Assembly: GCF_031181555.1 (NCBI RefSeq)
Contig: NZ_JAPSKQ010000006.1
Span: forward strand, 17,720-81,719
Source: Streptomyces sp.
Lineage (GTDB): Bacteria; Actinomycetota; Actinomycetes; Streptomycetales; Streptomycetaceae
DNA length: 64,000 bases
Reading direction: 5' to 3'
Shown here: in pieces, positions 25,211-33,719 of the stretch
Position numbering within the stretch: the first letter of the stretch is position 1
Layout: each line of letters begins with the position of its first letter
The notes under the pieces: generated by a model
Told to the model about the DNA's origin: nothing
Seen by the model: the letters and a program-made list of their open reading frames with translations, nothing else
Database searches by the model: none
Program-made: the position numbers and the translations under genes

Positions 25211-26416
25211 ATGTCCGTACGAAGAGCTGCCACCGGCTCGCGTCGCTAGTGGCGCGTGCTGGCCTTGCTGGCGGCGGTGTTACTCACGTGTACCGCCTGG
25301 CAGCCGACGACGGCCGGCACTCGGAGGGTCCTTTCACCGCCCCCACCGCCGAGCCCTGAACGGATCGACGTCGAGCGGTTACCGCTGCCGCCCACCACGC
25401 CTTCGGACGGCGAAGGGGCCTGCACGAAGGCCGTGAACCCGCGCGGCACCGGCTGTATCGGCTCCGACTGGAACGCTCTGCAGGGCGGCGGATTCACCAC
25501 GGACGGCCGCCATGTCATGGCCCTGGTCGAGTTCGTCGGCGCCCCCGCAGCCTCCGATCCCGCCTCGGTCCACCGGGATAAACAGCTCATCCTGATCAGG
25601 GCCGACGGGACGGCGTTCCCGAGCGGCGATCCCTGGAAGTGCGTGACCTGCGGAAGCGACGTGAAGGACGGATAGTTCCCTGGCACCGGCTGGGAGCACC
25701 CGGAGGCCTTCGCAGACGGCAGGCGTGTGATGGTGGGCACCACCGTGATCAGCTGCGGCCGGTACCGAATCGTCAGTCACGCCTGCACTCCTGACGACAT
25801 CCGCGCCTACCCGATCCGCTGGAACGTGCGGGCCGACGGCTCGGGCGAGACCGGCTCGATGCGCGAGCTGCGTCTGCACCCCGACGGCAAGCACATCGGC
25901 TTCAGCAGTGTCACAATGACCGGCAATCGGTTTGACCAGTACAGCTACCTCGCGCGGCTCAAGTTCAACCCGACACCGAAGACCGGCAGCCCCTGCGTCC
26001 CCCGTTACGACCTGACCGCGGTCACCCGGCTCTTCGACTCCGCCGAGAATGAGCAGCCCGTCCAGACCAAGGAGGGCAGACGAGGATCCCCGGACCGCCT
26101 GGTGATCGAATCCGAGGTTCCCTCTGTCGGCGAGCTGCGCGGCTTCTCCGCCGACGGCCGGGAGGTCACCTACATCGGCTACCCCAGCGAGTCGTCCAGC
26201 ATCGATGTATACGCCGCTGACCTGAGGACCGGAAAGGTACGTCGGCTAACGGCGCACCCCGAGTACACCGACCCGGTCACCCTTTCTCCGGACAACCAGT
26301 GGACCGCCGCACTCGATACACGCGGCTCGGACAGACAGATGTTCCTGGCCGGTATGCGCGGCGTCCCACCCCTACTGACTTCGGCTCGTCAGGGTGGGCT
26401 TCGGCGAATTTCCTGA
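25211..26416 (+). pseudogene. Broken secreted TolB/PD40-like beta-propeller protein, two in-frame amber codons
   Basis: One reading frame of about 402 codons, with start ATG after AAGGAG, is interrupted by TAG at 25247 and TAG at 25673. Between and after the stops the protein is continuous. A signal peptide follows the first stop (WRVLALLAAVLLTCTAWQPTTAG). Propeller-type segments follow: LRLHPDGKHIGFSS, VGELRGFSADGREVTYIG and VTLSPDNQWTAALDTRGSDR. The family resemblance ends near 26375 (MFLAGMRGVPPL), where IS-related DNA begins, so the 3' end is also lost. TAG could arise from TGG or CAG by one transition each. Amber read-through is not excluded, but 3' truncation makes a pseudogene far more likely. 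Confidence 0.75.
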
Positions 26417-26442
26417 TGGGCTGGGGGTGGTGGCTGTATTCC

Positions 26443-27035
26443 GTGAGGTGTGTGGGGGAGGGTGGGCTGACCGCTGCGGGACGTCGGTGCCGGGAGACGG
26501 TGCGGATGCCGGCGGCCGAGCTGTTCGAGCAGGAGATCAAGCCGCTGGAGGTGGCACGGCGCCTGCGGGTGAGTGAGAAGCCGGCCTGTCAGCGGCACCG
26601 GTTGCGGCGGGACGGTGGCCGTGCAGGCTCTGGTCTCGCGTGGCCCGAGCGGTTCACGGTGCCGTCTGCCGCCGCGTTGTCCGGAGAAATCGGCGGTATA
26701 TCCCGAGGGAGGGGCGGCCGCGCACGGCTGAGTGGAGGACCAGGTGTGGACGGCGGCGAGGGGGTGGCCACGCTGATCGGCAGGAAGTTCCACATCTCCT
26801 GCAGCATGTCGGGTGCGACGCGCTTGGTGCACCGGTTCGGTTTCAGCCGCAGGTCCCCGCACGGCGGGCGGCCGAGCGCGACGAGTGGGCCGTGACCGCG
26901 TCGAGGGAGGCGTCCTGGGGTGAGGTAAAAGAGCCCGGAAGCCTGCGGGGGCTGCGTCCGCTTCGAGGACGGGGCAGGTTTCGTTCGACGGCCGCTCCGG
27001 GGCGCACCTGAGGCCGGCGCGGCCCGACTCGCGTA
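26443..27035 (+). pseudogene. IS630-family transposase remnant
   Basis: The translated N terminus (GEGGLTAAGRRCRETVRMPA, then AAELFEQEIKPLEVARRLRV) has the helix-turn-helix layout of IS630-type transposases. It continues through TLIGRKFH and LVHRFGFS. The frame then shifts near 26845 to QVPARRAAERDEWAVTASRE, and shifts back near 26950 for VRFEDGAGFVRRPLRG, which contains the first catalytic Asp of the DDE motif. The remaining two thirds of the catalytic domain are absent. At least two frameshifts plus truncation make it inactive. Terminal inverted repeats were not identified. Confidence 0.72.
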
Positions 27036-27170
27036 CCCGGCTGTGCCACCGTCTGCGCACCCGCGACTGCCTTCGCGTCGTTCGCCGGTGCCGCTCAGAT
27101 CCCGGCTTCCTCCGGCCCGACGAACAGGCATCGGCTCAACTGGGGAGGAGACCGTTAACCAAACCGATCG

Positions 27171-27363
27171 ATGCGCACAATCACTCTGATCATGATGCGT
27201 CTGGATCCCGCCACAAAGACGTACGACGCCCGCCGCGTCAGCGAGGGCAAAGACCCCCCGCAACGCACAGCGATGCCTCAAGCGCGACATCTGCCGCCAG
27301 ATCTTGAAGATCCTCGGACGGAGGGACCAGCCGAACGTGGGAGAGCTTCCTCGAGCGACGTGA
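27171..27363 (+). pseudogene. IS110-family transposase C-terminal fragment
   Basis: A short relic: ITLIMMRLDPATKTYDARR in one frame, then after a +1 shift at a run of six C (27254-27259) KTPRNAQRCLKRDICRQIFK to a TGA at 27361. The LDPATKTY...EGKTPRxAxRCLKR pattern is the conserved C-terminal tail of IS110-type transposases. All upstream parts, including the DEDD domain and the serine-containing Tnp_20 domain, are missing. Confidence 0.7.
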
Positions 27364-27549
27364 CACGACGTAGCAGCCTCGGAGGGCGGCCAGGACCCAC
27401 CCGACACATCGGCTGAACCCGAGGCCGGCTCCGACCGTGCAGCATCGCCCCTGTCCTGCCATGACCAGAACCGGCAGGGCTCTCCGCTCCTACATGACAA
27501 CAAGGCGAACCTGGGATGTAAACCTGGCTCGAAGGCGTCGCCATCTTTG

Positions 27550-29109
27550 TCACGCGGGTTCGAGAAGGATCAGGTACATCGCGTTGGGCGTGAGGTCGAT
27601 CTTTTCGGTGCGGAAGGTGCCCGGTGTGATGATCCTGTCCTTCACCGTTTGGAGGCCAGCTGTGCCGGGGTCGGCGAAGTAGTTGCTTGTCGTCGCGTCG
27701 ATCCTGAACATGCGTTGGCGCACCGGACGGTGCCTGAGCTCCAGCGGGAGACGGGACATGTCGATCGTCGCACGGTAGCTGCGGTCGTGAGTGTGCTGCC
27801 AGTTCCAGACCATCAGGGAAGCACCCGTCCTGTCCTTGGACGCCACCGCGTAGACGCCGTTGTCCTCCTCGAGGCCGTCTGAGACGGCGGACACCCTGGT
27901 GTCCTTCATCTTGGACTGCATCAGCATCATGTTGCCGTAGGGCGTGAAGGTGTTCGTCAGGGGCCCGTCCGGGGTGCGGGTGACCAACTGGTCCTTGCGT
28001 TCCTCGACGCGGTGACGAACGCACCAGTTGAACATGTGGGTGTCGGGTTGGCGGGAGTACCAGTAGCCGAGCGTCGCGAGGCCGGCAGCCTGGCGGAGGT
28101 AGTCGTTCTTGGGTTGGGGGTCGTCGAACGCCGGACCGGGATAGACACCGGCCTCGGTGACGAACGTCGGGATCCTGGTGTCGAGACGGCGTTCCTTCAG
28201 CCACGCCCGGATAGTGGCCCGGTCCGAGGCGACCTGTCTGAGGTCCCGGCTGTAGAGCGTAGGTACCTGGTAGTCGTCGTCCCATGCCAGGTACGCGTGG
28301 TAGGAGAGGAAGTCGAGTCGTTTGCGGGGGTTCTTGTCGGACGCGTAGTCGTCCAGGAACGGCTGCAGCCACTTGCCGTCCCTGAACATGAGCGCCGGTC
28401 CGCCCACCTTCAGCCTGTCCGCACGGCGAATTCTTCTGTTGACCTTGTTGACGGCCTCGTAGAACGGCCTGTAGAAGCGGTACAGCCTGTCGGGCTGCAC
28501 CGTTGTCCCGTCTGCGGGGACTCCTTGCCTGCGCTCCAGCCCGTGGAACTGCCAGTCCGGCTCGTTGAAGACCTCGACGTAGTCGACTCGGGGGTACTTT
28601 TCTTTGAGGTTGCGCAGGATCAACTCGACCAACGGCTCGAGATGCTTCATCGGCCTGCGTCCCTCGATGAAGTCCGTGGGGTTGAGGTTGACCAGCACGG
28701 AGTCGGACACCGTGCTCGCCTCGGTGAGGTAGGAGTCAAGTCTGGAGAAGTCGCACGCGCGGGTCTTCAGGTCGCACTGGTTGAAGATGTTGTCTTCCGC
28801 GGGTGCGTTGGGGCTGCTCAGCCACACCCGATAAACATCGCCGTGCAAACCTTGCTCGTTGAGGAACTTGGCGTCGTCAGCACGTTGGCCGGGCCACGCG
28901 GTGACGTTCGCGAAATTGTTGTACCTCTCCGACCGCGGTAGCTGCCCCTCCCTGAAACCGAAGTCGACCGAAATCGTCGCGAGCGACGCCGTGGCAGGTG
29001 ACTCGCCCGCCTGTGCCGTGATCGGCTCGACGAGGGCAAGGGCGAGCAGTGCGGCCACCGCTCTGACTGGCAACGTCCCTTTCTTGAAACGTTCCGTACG
29101 TACCCGCAT
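27550..29109 (-). CDS. Secreted glycoside hydrolase, GH39-like (clan GH-A)
   Basis: 519-residue extracellular sugar hydrolase. The N terminus is a signal peptide (basic MRVRTERFKKG, hydrophobic AVAALLALALVEPI, cleavage near ITAQAGES). The TIM-barrel shows the clan GH-A acid/base pattern VEVFNEPDWQFHG and a plausible nucleophile in TFVTEAGVYPGP. DFLSYHAYLAWDDD and FNWCVRH fit the same fold. The C-terminal ~90 residues form a beta-rich domain (LMVWNWQHTHDRSY). Start ATG at 29109; the longer frame upstream has no ribosome-binding site. It has no operator of the GAGAAT type and stands alone beside the IS scar, so it is probably unrelated to the CoA pathway. Specificity (xyloside, arabinoside or other) is not readable. 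Confidence 0.82.
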   Translation of the reverse strand: MRVRTERFKKGTLPVRAVAALLALALVEPITAQAGESPATASLATISVDFGFREGQLPRSERYNNFANVTAWPGQRADDAKFLNEQGLHGDVYRVWLSSPNAPAEDNIFNQCDLKTRACDFSRLDSYLTEASTVSDSVLVNLNPTDFIEGRRPMKHLEPLVELILRNLKEKYPRVDYVEVFNEPDWQFHGLERRQGVPADGTTVQPDRLYRFYRPFYEAVNKVNRRIRRADRLKVGGPALMFRDGKWLQPFLDDYASDKNPRKRLDFLSYHAYLAWDDDYQVPTLYSRDLRQVASDRATIRAWLKERRLDTRIPTFVTEAGVYPGPAFDDPQPKNDYLRQAAGLATLGYWYSRQPDTHMFNWCVRHRVEERKDQLVTRTPDGPLTNTFTPYGNMMLMQSKMKDTRVSAVSDGLEEDNGVYAVASKDRTGASLMVWNWQHTHDRSYRATIDMSRLPLELRHRPVRQRMFRIDATTSNYFADPGTAGLQTVKDRIITPGTFRTEKIDLTPNAMYLILLEPA

Positions 29110-29290
29110 GTTTGCAGAACCTCGCTTCCGTGAGAACGCCCATTCCCGAGCGGACCGACCGGGTGGGCTGCCGATTCGAGTGCGGTGGGCGGAGGCGGCG
29201 GGCACCCGCCCGTCATCGGCAGATAGCCGTGTACACGACATGCGCCTCGGAACGCCGCACCGAGCAGTTGCCGCACTCTCTCCACAGGCT

Positions 29291-29809
29291 TCAGCCGGAT
29301 TCCCCGTCGTCGAGACCGGGATCCGGGTCCACCTCGAACGTGTTCAACGCCGCCGCCAACATTCCGTACGCGCCCACGGTGAACACGAAGTCCAGCAACT
29401 GTCGATCGTCCAGCTCCTCCGCCAGCTCCGCGTACGTGCCGTCGGAGAGGGCGGAGGAGGTCTCCAGTTCGTCGACGGCACGGTTCACCAGCGTGCCGGC
29501 ACCCGTCCGCACCTGCTCCAGGTCGTCCTCCGTCACGCCGGCCCGTCGGCCGATCAGCACGTGCTGCGTCCACTCGTACCGGCACTCGCGGCGCCAGGCG
29601 ACCCGCAGGATCGCCAGCTCGCGCGTCTTCTCCGGCAGCGAGTTGCGGGCGAGCAAGTAGGCGGAGAAGGTGAGGAACGACTTGGCGAGCTCCGGATGGT
29701 GGAGGAGCAGTCCGAGGACGTTCGAGGGGGGTACTGTCCGGCCGCCCGTCAGCGGTCGCAGTGCCTCGGCGTCCCACTCCTCGTACGGCACCGGGGGCAA
29801 CCTCGTCAT
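29291..29809 (-). CDS. Carboxymuconolactone decarboxylase (AhpD-like) family protein
   Basis: 172-residue all-helical protein of the CMD/AhpD superfamily. The core motif reads KTRELAILRVAWRRECRYEW followed by TQHVLIGRRAGVTEDDL. AhpD-type peroxidase relatives carry a CxxC pair here, but only one cysteine (RREC) is present, so disulfide-relay chemistry is unlikely. In actinobacterial catabolic clusters such proteins are common and of unknown exact role (decarboxylase, isomerase or lyase). The ATG overlaps the SDR stop by four bases; last gene of the dioxygenase-SDR-CMD operon. Confidence 0.85.
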   Translation of the reverse strand: MTRLPPVPYEEWDAEALRPLTGGRTVPPSNVLGLLLHHPELAKSFLTFSAYLLARNSLPEKTRELAILRVAWRRECRYEWTQHVLIGRRAGVTEDDLEQVRTGAGTLVNRAVDELETSSALSDGTYAELAEELDDRQLLDFVFTVGAYGMLAAALNTFEVDPDPGLDDGESG

Positions 29810-30525
29810 GTGTTGCGCCCTCCGTTCACGCCGATGATCTGCCCCGTGATGTAGCCCGCCTCCTCGCTCACCAGGAAGGCGCAGGTCGCCGCGATGTCCT
29901 CAGGGCGGCCCACCCGGCGCACCGGGGTCCGTGCGATGTGGTCCTCGATGGTGCCGCCGAGCCGCCGCTCCTGCTCGGCGGTGCGCAGCATGGGGGTGTC
30001 GATGAAGCCCGGCGGCACGGCGTTGACGGTGATGCCCCGGGGGCCCAGCTCCAGGGCGAGGGACTTGGTCAGCCCGTTCACCGCGGACTTGGCGGCGACG
30101 TAGTGGGCCATGAAGGGCTGGCCGGAGTGTGTGCTGGAGGAGGAGATGTTGACGATCCGGCCCCAGCGGCCCTCCCACATGTCCGGCAGTGCCGACTGCA
30201 CGCAGTGGTACACCCCGTTGAGGTTGATGTCCACGACGCGCTGCCACTCCTGGAAGGACAGCTCCGAGAAGCGGGTGAAACCGTCCCTGCCCGCCGCGTT
30301 GACCAGTACGGAGACCGGGCCGTAGCGGTCGCGCACCGCGTCCATCGCCTTGTCCACCTGTGTCCGGTCGGTGATGTCGACGGTCAACGCGTGGCCTTCC
30401 TCGGCCGGCGCGATGTCGAACACGGCCACGTTGAGGCCGTCGGTGGTGAGCCGTCGCGCGATCGCCCGGCCGATGCCGGAGGCACCGCCGGTGACGACGG
30501 CCGTCCGTTTCGACGGAGTGCTCAT
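29806..30525 (-). CDS. Short-chain dehydrogenase/reductase
   Basis: 239-residue SDR with a complete classical set: TGGASGIGRAIARRL, AVFDIA with an acidic residue suggesting NAD, LVNAAGRDGF, the serine in VNISSSST, HYVAAKSAV (YxxxK) and GYITGQIIGVNGG. It resembles 2-hydroxycyclohexanecarboxyl-CoA or 3-hydroxyacyl-CoA dehydrogenases of the FabG group. The start ATG at 30525 overlaps the dioxygenase stop, and its own stop overlaps the CMD start. It probably oxidises an alcohol produced by the dioxygenase-dependent step. Confidence 0.92.
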   Translation of the reverse strand: MSTPSKRTAVVTGGASGIGRAIARRLTTDGLNVAVFDIAPAEEGHALTVDITDRTQVDKAMDAVRDRYGPVSVLVNAAGRDGFTRFSELSFQEWQRVVDINLNGVYHCVQSALPDMWEGRWGRIVNISSSSTHSGQPFMAHYVAAKSAVNGLTKSLALELGPRGITVNAVPPGFIDTPMLRTAEQERRLGGTIEDHIARTPVRRVGRPEDIAATCAFLVSEEAGYITGQIIGVNGGRNT

Positions 30526-31328
30526 GCGAACGCCTCGTCGCCGACGACGGTCGTGCGGTGCAGCAGCCGTTCGGAGCTCTCGTCGTAGGGCAGCGCCCGG
30601 TGGAGGATCCCCGTGTTGTCCCAGACCACCAGGTCGCCGACCTCCCAGTCGTGGGTGTAGCGGAATCGCTCCTGGGTGGTCCACTCGAGCAGCTCGTCGA
30701 GCAGGGAACGGCTCTCGTCGGGGTCCATCCCGACGATGTGGTCGGCGGTGGTGCCGGTCACCAGGGAGCGGCGCCCGTCCCGGCGGTGCCACACCAGGGA
30801 CATCTCGTGGCTGGGCTGGGTCCGCCAGGCGGCCAGCTCCTCGTCGGTGGGATCGGGGTTCACCAGCCGCTGGGACGCCTCGAAGCTGTGCACCACGCGC
30901 AGCGACTCGTACCGCTCGCGTTCCTTCTCCGGCAGGCTCTCGTAGGCCGCATACGTGCTGGCGAACTCGGTGCCGCCGCCGACCGCGGCGACGTGCCGGG
31001 CGGTCAGTGTGGTCGCCTTGACGGGTACGTCGTCGCTGGTGCCGTCCAGGTGCCAGTAGAAGGCGCCTTTCAGGTACTTGGCGCTCTTGCTCTTGGCCGG
31101 GTTGATGGAGATGGGGAAGATCTCCTGGCCGCGCAGCGCGACCACCTCGCCGAGCGTGCGGCTGAACGCCAGCTGCTGCTCGTCGTCGAGGTGCAGCCCA
31201 CGCACGAGGAGGACCCCGCGCCAGGTGAGGGCTTCGACGGCCCGGTGGACGAAGGCGTCGTCGAGCGGGTCCGTCACACCGGTGAACTCCACCCCGAGGG
31301 ACGGACTCAAGGCCTTCGATTCGATCAT
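30522..31328 (-). CDS. TauD/TfdA-family Fe(II)/2-oxoglutarate dioxygenase
   Basis: 268-residue oxygenase expected to hydroxylate a substrate using O2, Fe(II) and 2-oxoglutarate. The N terminus ALSPSLGVEFTGVTDPLDD is typical. The metal facial triad is visible as FYWHLDGTSDD (HxD) and the distal histidine in DNTGILHRALPYD. A downstream arginine (RLLHRTTV) would bind 2-oxoglutarate. The start ATG at 31328 has GGAAGGGG upstream. An exact GAGAAT-N3-ATTCTC operator sits 22-36 bases upstream. First gene of a three-gene operon with an SDR and a CMD protein. Confidence 0.93.
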   Translation of the reverse strand: MIESKALSPSLGVEFTGVTDPLDDAFVHRAVEALTWRGVLLVRGLHLDDEQQLAFSRTLGEVVALRGQEIFPISINPAKSKSAKYLKGAFYWHLDGTSDDVPVKATTLTARHVAAVGGGTEFASTYAAYESLPEKERERYESLRVVHSFEASQRLVNPDPTDEELAAWRTQPSHEMSLVWHRRDGRRSLVTGTTADHIVGMDPDESRSLLDELLEWTTQERFRYTHDWEVGDLVVWDNTGILHRALPYDESSERLLHRTTVVGDEAFA

Positions 31329-31349
31329 GGAAACACCCCTTCCGTGTGA

Positions 31350-31364
31350 GAGAATCGTATTCTC
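31350..31364. promoter_or_regulatory. Palindromic operator GAGAAT-N3-ATTCTC, exact
   Basis: GAGAATCGTATTCTC, with TGA/TCA outside so the symmetry extends a little further (TGAGAGAAT...ATTCTCATA). It lies 22 bases upstream of the dioxygenase start codon, in the divergent gap shared with the SDR operon at 31525. Confidence 0.8.
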
Positions 31365-31485
31365 ATAGAGGTCCTGACGGGAACCCCTGTGTTCAGTAGG
31401 GAAGTTGTGCGGGCCGGTGACCTTCCTGGCGGCCTCGGGTCCGAGTGTCACGTTCCCTTGTCTGAATGCTTGATTCGCTGAAATG

Positions 31486-31500
31486 GAGAATGTAGTTTCC
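31486..31500. promoter_or_regulatory. Degraded GAGAAT-type operator
   Basis: GAGAATGTAGTTTCC keeps a perfect left arm but has three changes in the right arm. It lies 25-39 bases upstream of the SDR start at 31525. The right-arm change TTTCC is shared with the site at 45399, so this may be a real low-affinity subtype rather than chance. Confidence 0.45.
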
Positions 31501-31524
31501 GACCAACCGACCAGGGAGGCTGGG

Positions 31525-32256
31525 ATGCGGTTCAGGGGCAAGGTGGCGATCGTCACCGGAGCCGGCCAAGGAATCGGCGAGGGCTACGCGAAGGCACTGG
31601 CTGCCGAGGGCGCACGGGTCGTGGTCGCCGAGCTGAACGAGGAACAGGGGCAGCGTGTCGCGAAGGAGATCGGCGACGCGCTCTTCGTGCGGACCGACGT
31701 CGGCGATCCGGCGTCCGCCGAGGCGCTCGCCGACACGGTGATCCGCGAGTTCGGCCGCATCGACCACCTCGTCAACAACGCCGCGATCTTCCAGGGCATG
31801 CGCCGCGAGGGCCTGACGAGCGTGGACTACGACTACCTCGACCGGTTCCTCAAGGTGAATCTGCTCGGCGCACTGCACACGACCCGCGCCGTCCTACCGC
31901 ATCTGAAGGAGGGTTCGGCCATCGTCAACCAGTCGTCCACAGCGGCCTGGCAGGCCACCGGTTTCTACGGTCTCGCCAAGGCCGGCATCAACCACCTCAC
32001 CGCGTCCCTCGCCGCCGAACTCGGCGACCGGGGCATCCGAGTCAACGCGATCGCGCCCGGCCCGACGGACACGGAGGGCTCCCGCGACATCATCCCGGAG
32101 CAGGTCCGCGAGGCGCTGGTGCGGTCCCTCGCACTCAAGCGCATGGGGCAGCCGGCGGATCCGGCGGGGCTGCTCCTGTTCCTGCTGTCCGACGCGGCGA
32201 GCTGGGTGACCGGCCAGGTCATCGCGGTCGACGGCGGATCGGTGGTGCGGCTGTGA
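31525..32256 (+). CDS. Short-chain dehydrogenase/reductase
   Basis: 243-residue SDR, first gene of the long plus-strand operon to 42639. Motifs: TGAGQGIGEGYAKAL, VNNAAIFQG, serine in IVNQSSTAA, FYGLAKAGINHL (YxxxK) and VTGQVIAVDGG. VVAELNE at the end of strand two suggests NAD. The ATG at 31525 has GGGAGG upstream; an earlier in-frame ATG at 31483 overlaps the operator-like element and lacks a ribosome-binding site. The GTG of the aldehyde dehydrogenase overlaps its stop, so alcohol to aldehyde to acid oxidation by the two products is likely. Confidence 0.92.
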   Translation: MRFRGKVAIVTGAGQGIGEGYAKALAAEGARVVVAELNEEQGQRVAKEIGDALFVRTDVGDPASAEALADTVIREFGRIDHLVNNAAIFQGMRREGLTSVDYDYLDRFLKVNLLGALHTTRAVLPHLKEGSAIVNQSSTAAWQATGFYGLAKAGINHLTASLAAELGDRGIRVNAIAPGPTDTEGSRDIIPEQVREALVRSLALKRMGQPADPAGLLLFLLSDAASWVTGQVIAVDGGSVVRL

Positions 32257-33719
32257 ACACCGAATTCACCAGGTCCCAGCTGATCGACGGCAAGCTCGTC
32301 ACCGCCGGTGCGGCCTTCGCCTCCCACAACCCCGCCACCGGAGAGCTGGTCGGGTATGCACCCGACGCGACCCGGGCGGACGCCGAGGCGGCCGTCGCCG
32401 CCGCCCGCCGCGCCTTCGACACCACCGGCTGGCCCACCGACCGTGACCTGCGGCTGCGCTGCCTGCGCCAGCTGCACCAGGTCCTCGACGAGCACCGCGA
32501 GGAACTGCGCGAGCTGACCATCGCCGAGGCCGGCGCGCCCCGCCAGCTCACCCACGGCCCGCAGCTCGACGAGCCGATCGGCATCGTGAAGTACTACGCC
32601 GACCTGCTGGAGAGCTACGAGTTCACCGAGGACCTGGGCGAGGTCGAGTCCCGCGGCCAGCGCCACCACCGCTGGGTGGAGAAGGAGGCGGCCGGTGTCG
32701 TCGCCGCGATCCTGCCGTACAACTTCCCCAACCAGCTCGCCCTGGCCAAACTGGCCCCCGCGCTCGCCGCGGGCTGCACCGTCGTCCTCAAGGGTGCCCC
32801 GCAGACCCCGCTCACCACCCTCGCCCTCGGCGAACTGATCGCCGAGCACACCGACATCCCGCCCGGCGTCGTCAACGTCCTCAGCTCCTCGACCCCCGAG
32901 GTCGGCGAGGTGCTCACCACCCACCGCGCTGTCGACGTGGTTACCTTCACGGGGGCCACCGCCACGGGACGGCGCATCATGGCCGCCGCGTCCGGATCGG
33001 TGAAGCGCGTCTTCCTCGAGCTCGGCGGCAAGTCGGCCATGATCGTCCTGGACGACGCCGACGTCACCAAGGCCGCCATGTTCGCCGCCTTCACCATCTG
33101 CTCCCACTCGGGCCAGGGCTGCGCCCTCACCTCCCGCCTCCTCGTACCGCGTGCCCGGCACGACGAGATCGTGCAGATGGTCGCGGCCGGGCTGGACCGC
33201 GTCCGGGTCGGCGACCCCACCGATCCGCAGGTGAACATGGGGCCGCTCATCAGCGAGCAGCAGCGGGACAAGGTCAACAGCATGGTGCGCCGGGCCGTCG
33301 ACGACGGAGCCGTCCTCGTCCGCGGCGGCAAGCCCATCGACCCCGGCTTCTTCTACGCGCCGACCCTCCTGGCGGAGGTGGACCCGGAGAGCGAGATCGC
33401 CCAGGAGGAGGTCTTCGGCCCCGTCCTGGCCGTCATCCCCTACGACGACGAGGACGACGCCGTCCGCATCGCCAACAACTCCCGGTACGGCCTGTCCGGA
33501 GCGGTGCACAGCGCCGACGAGGAACGCGCGATCCGGATCGCCCGGCGCATCCGCACCGGCACCTTCTCCATCAACGGCGGCAACTACTTCGCACCCGACG
33601 TGCCCTTCGGCGGCTACAAGCAGTCCGGCATCGGCCGGGAGAGCGGCCGGTCCGGGTTCGAGGAGTTCCTGGAGGAGAAGGCGTTCGCCCGCATCGTCGT
33701 ACCGCAGGAGCAGGTATGA
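32253..33719 (+). CDS. Aldehyde dehydrogenase
   Basis: 488-residue NAD(P)-dependent aldehyde dehydrogenase. The cofactor site is FTGATATGRRIM, the glutamate lies in LELGGKSAMIV, and the catalytic cysteine in SHSGQGCALTSR. The C-terminal FGGYKQSGIGRESGRSGFEE is typical. The GTG start overlaps the SDR stop (GTGA), and the stop overlaps the CoA-transferase ATG. It probably yields the carboxylate that the next gene's product or a ligase links to CoA. Confidence 0.95.
   Translation: MNTEFTRSQLIDGKLVTAGAAFASHNPATGELVGYAPDATRADAEAAVAAARRAFDTTGWPTDRDLRLRCLRQLHQVLDEHREELRELTIAEAGAPRQLTHGPQLDEPIGIVKYYADLLESYEFTEDLGEVESRGQRHHRWVEKEAAGVVAAILPYNFPNQLALAKLAPALAAGCTVVLKGAPQTPLTTLALGELIAEHTDIPPGVVNVLSSSTPEVGEVLTTHRAVDVVTFTGATATGRRIMAAASGSVKRVFLELGGKSAMIVLDDADVTKAAMFAAFTICSHSGQGCALTSRLLVPRARHDEIVQMVAAGLDRVRVGDPTDPQVNMGPLISEQQRDKVNSMVRRAVDDGAVLVRGGKPIDPGFFYAPTLLAEVDPESEIAQEEVFGPVLAVIPYDDEDDAVRIANNSRYGLSGAVHSADEERAIRIARRIRTGTFSINGGNYFAPDVPFGGYKQSGIGRESGRSGFEEFLEEKAFARIVVPQEQV

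Noticed and set aside
25211..26416. Functional gene with amber codons translated as an amino acid
   Set aside because: Two stops could in principle be read through, but the 3' end is also lost to IS-derived DNA and no suppressor tRNA is in the window. Pseudogene is simpler.
26375..27363. Complete IS element with terminal inverted repeats
   Set aside because: I could not find matching ends or a target duplication around the IS630 or IS110 remnants; both transposases are truncated and frameshifted.
29132..29147. GAGAAC-GCCC-ATTCCC upstream of the glycoside hydrolase as another operator copy
   Set aside because: The spacer is four bases, both arms carry changes, and the gene has no link to the CoA pathway. 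Likely chance similarity.
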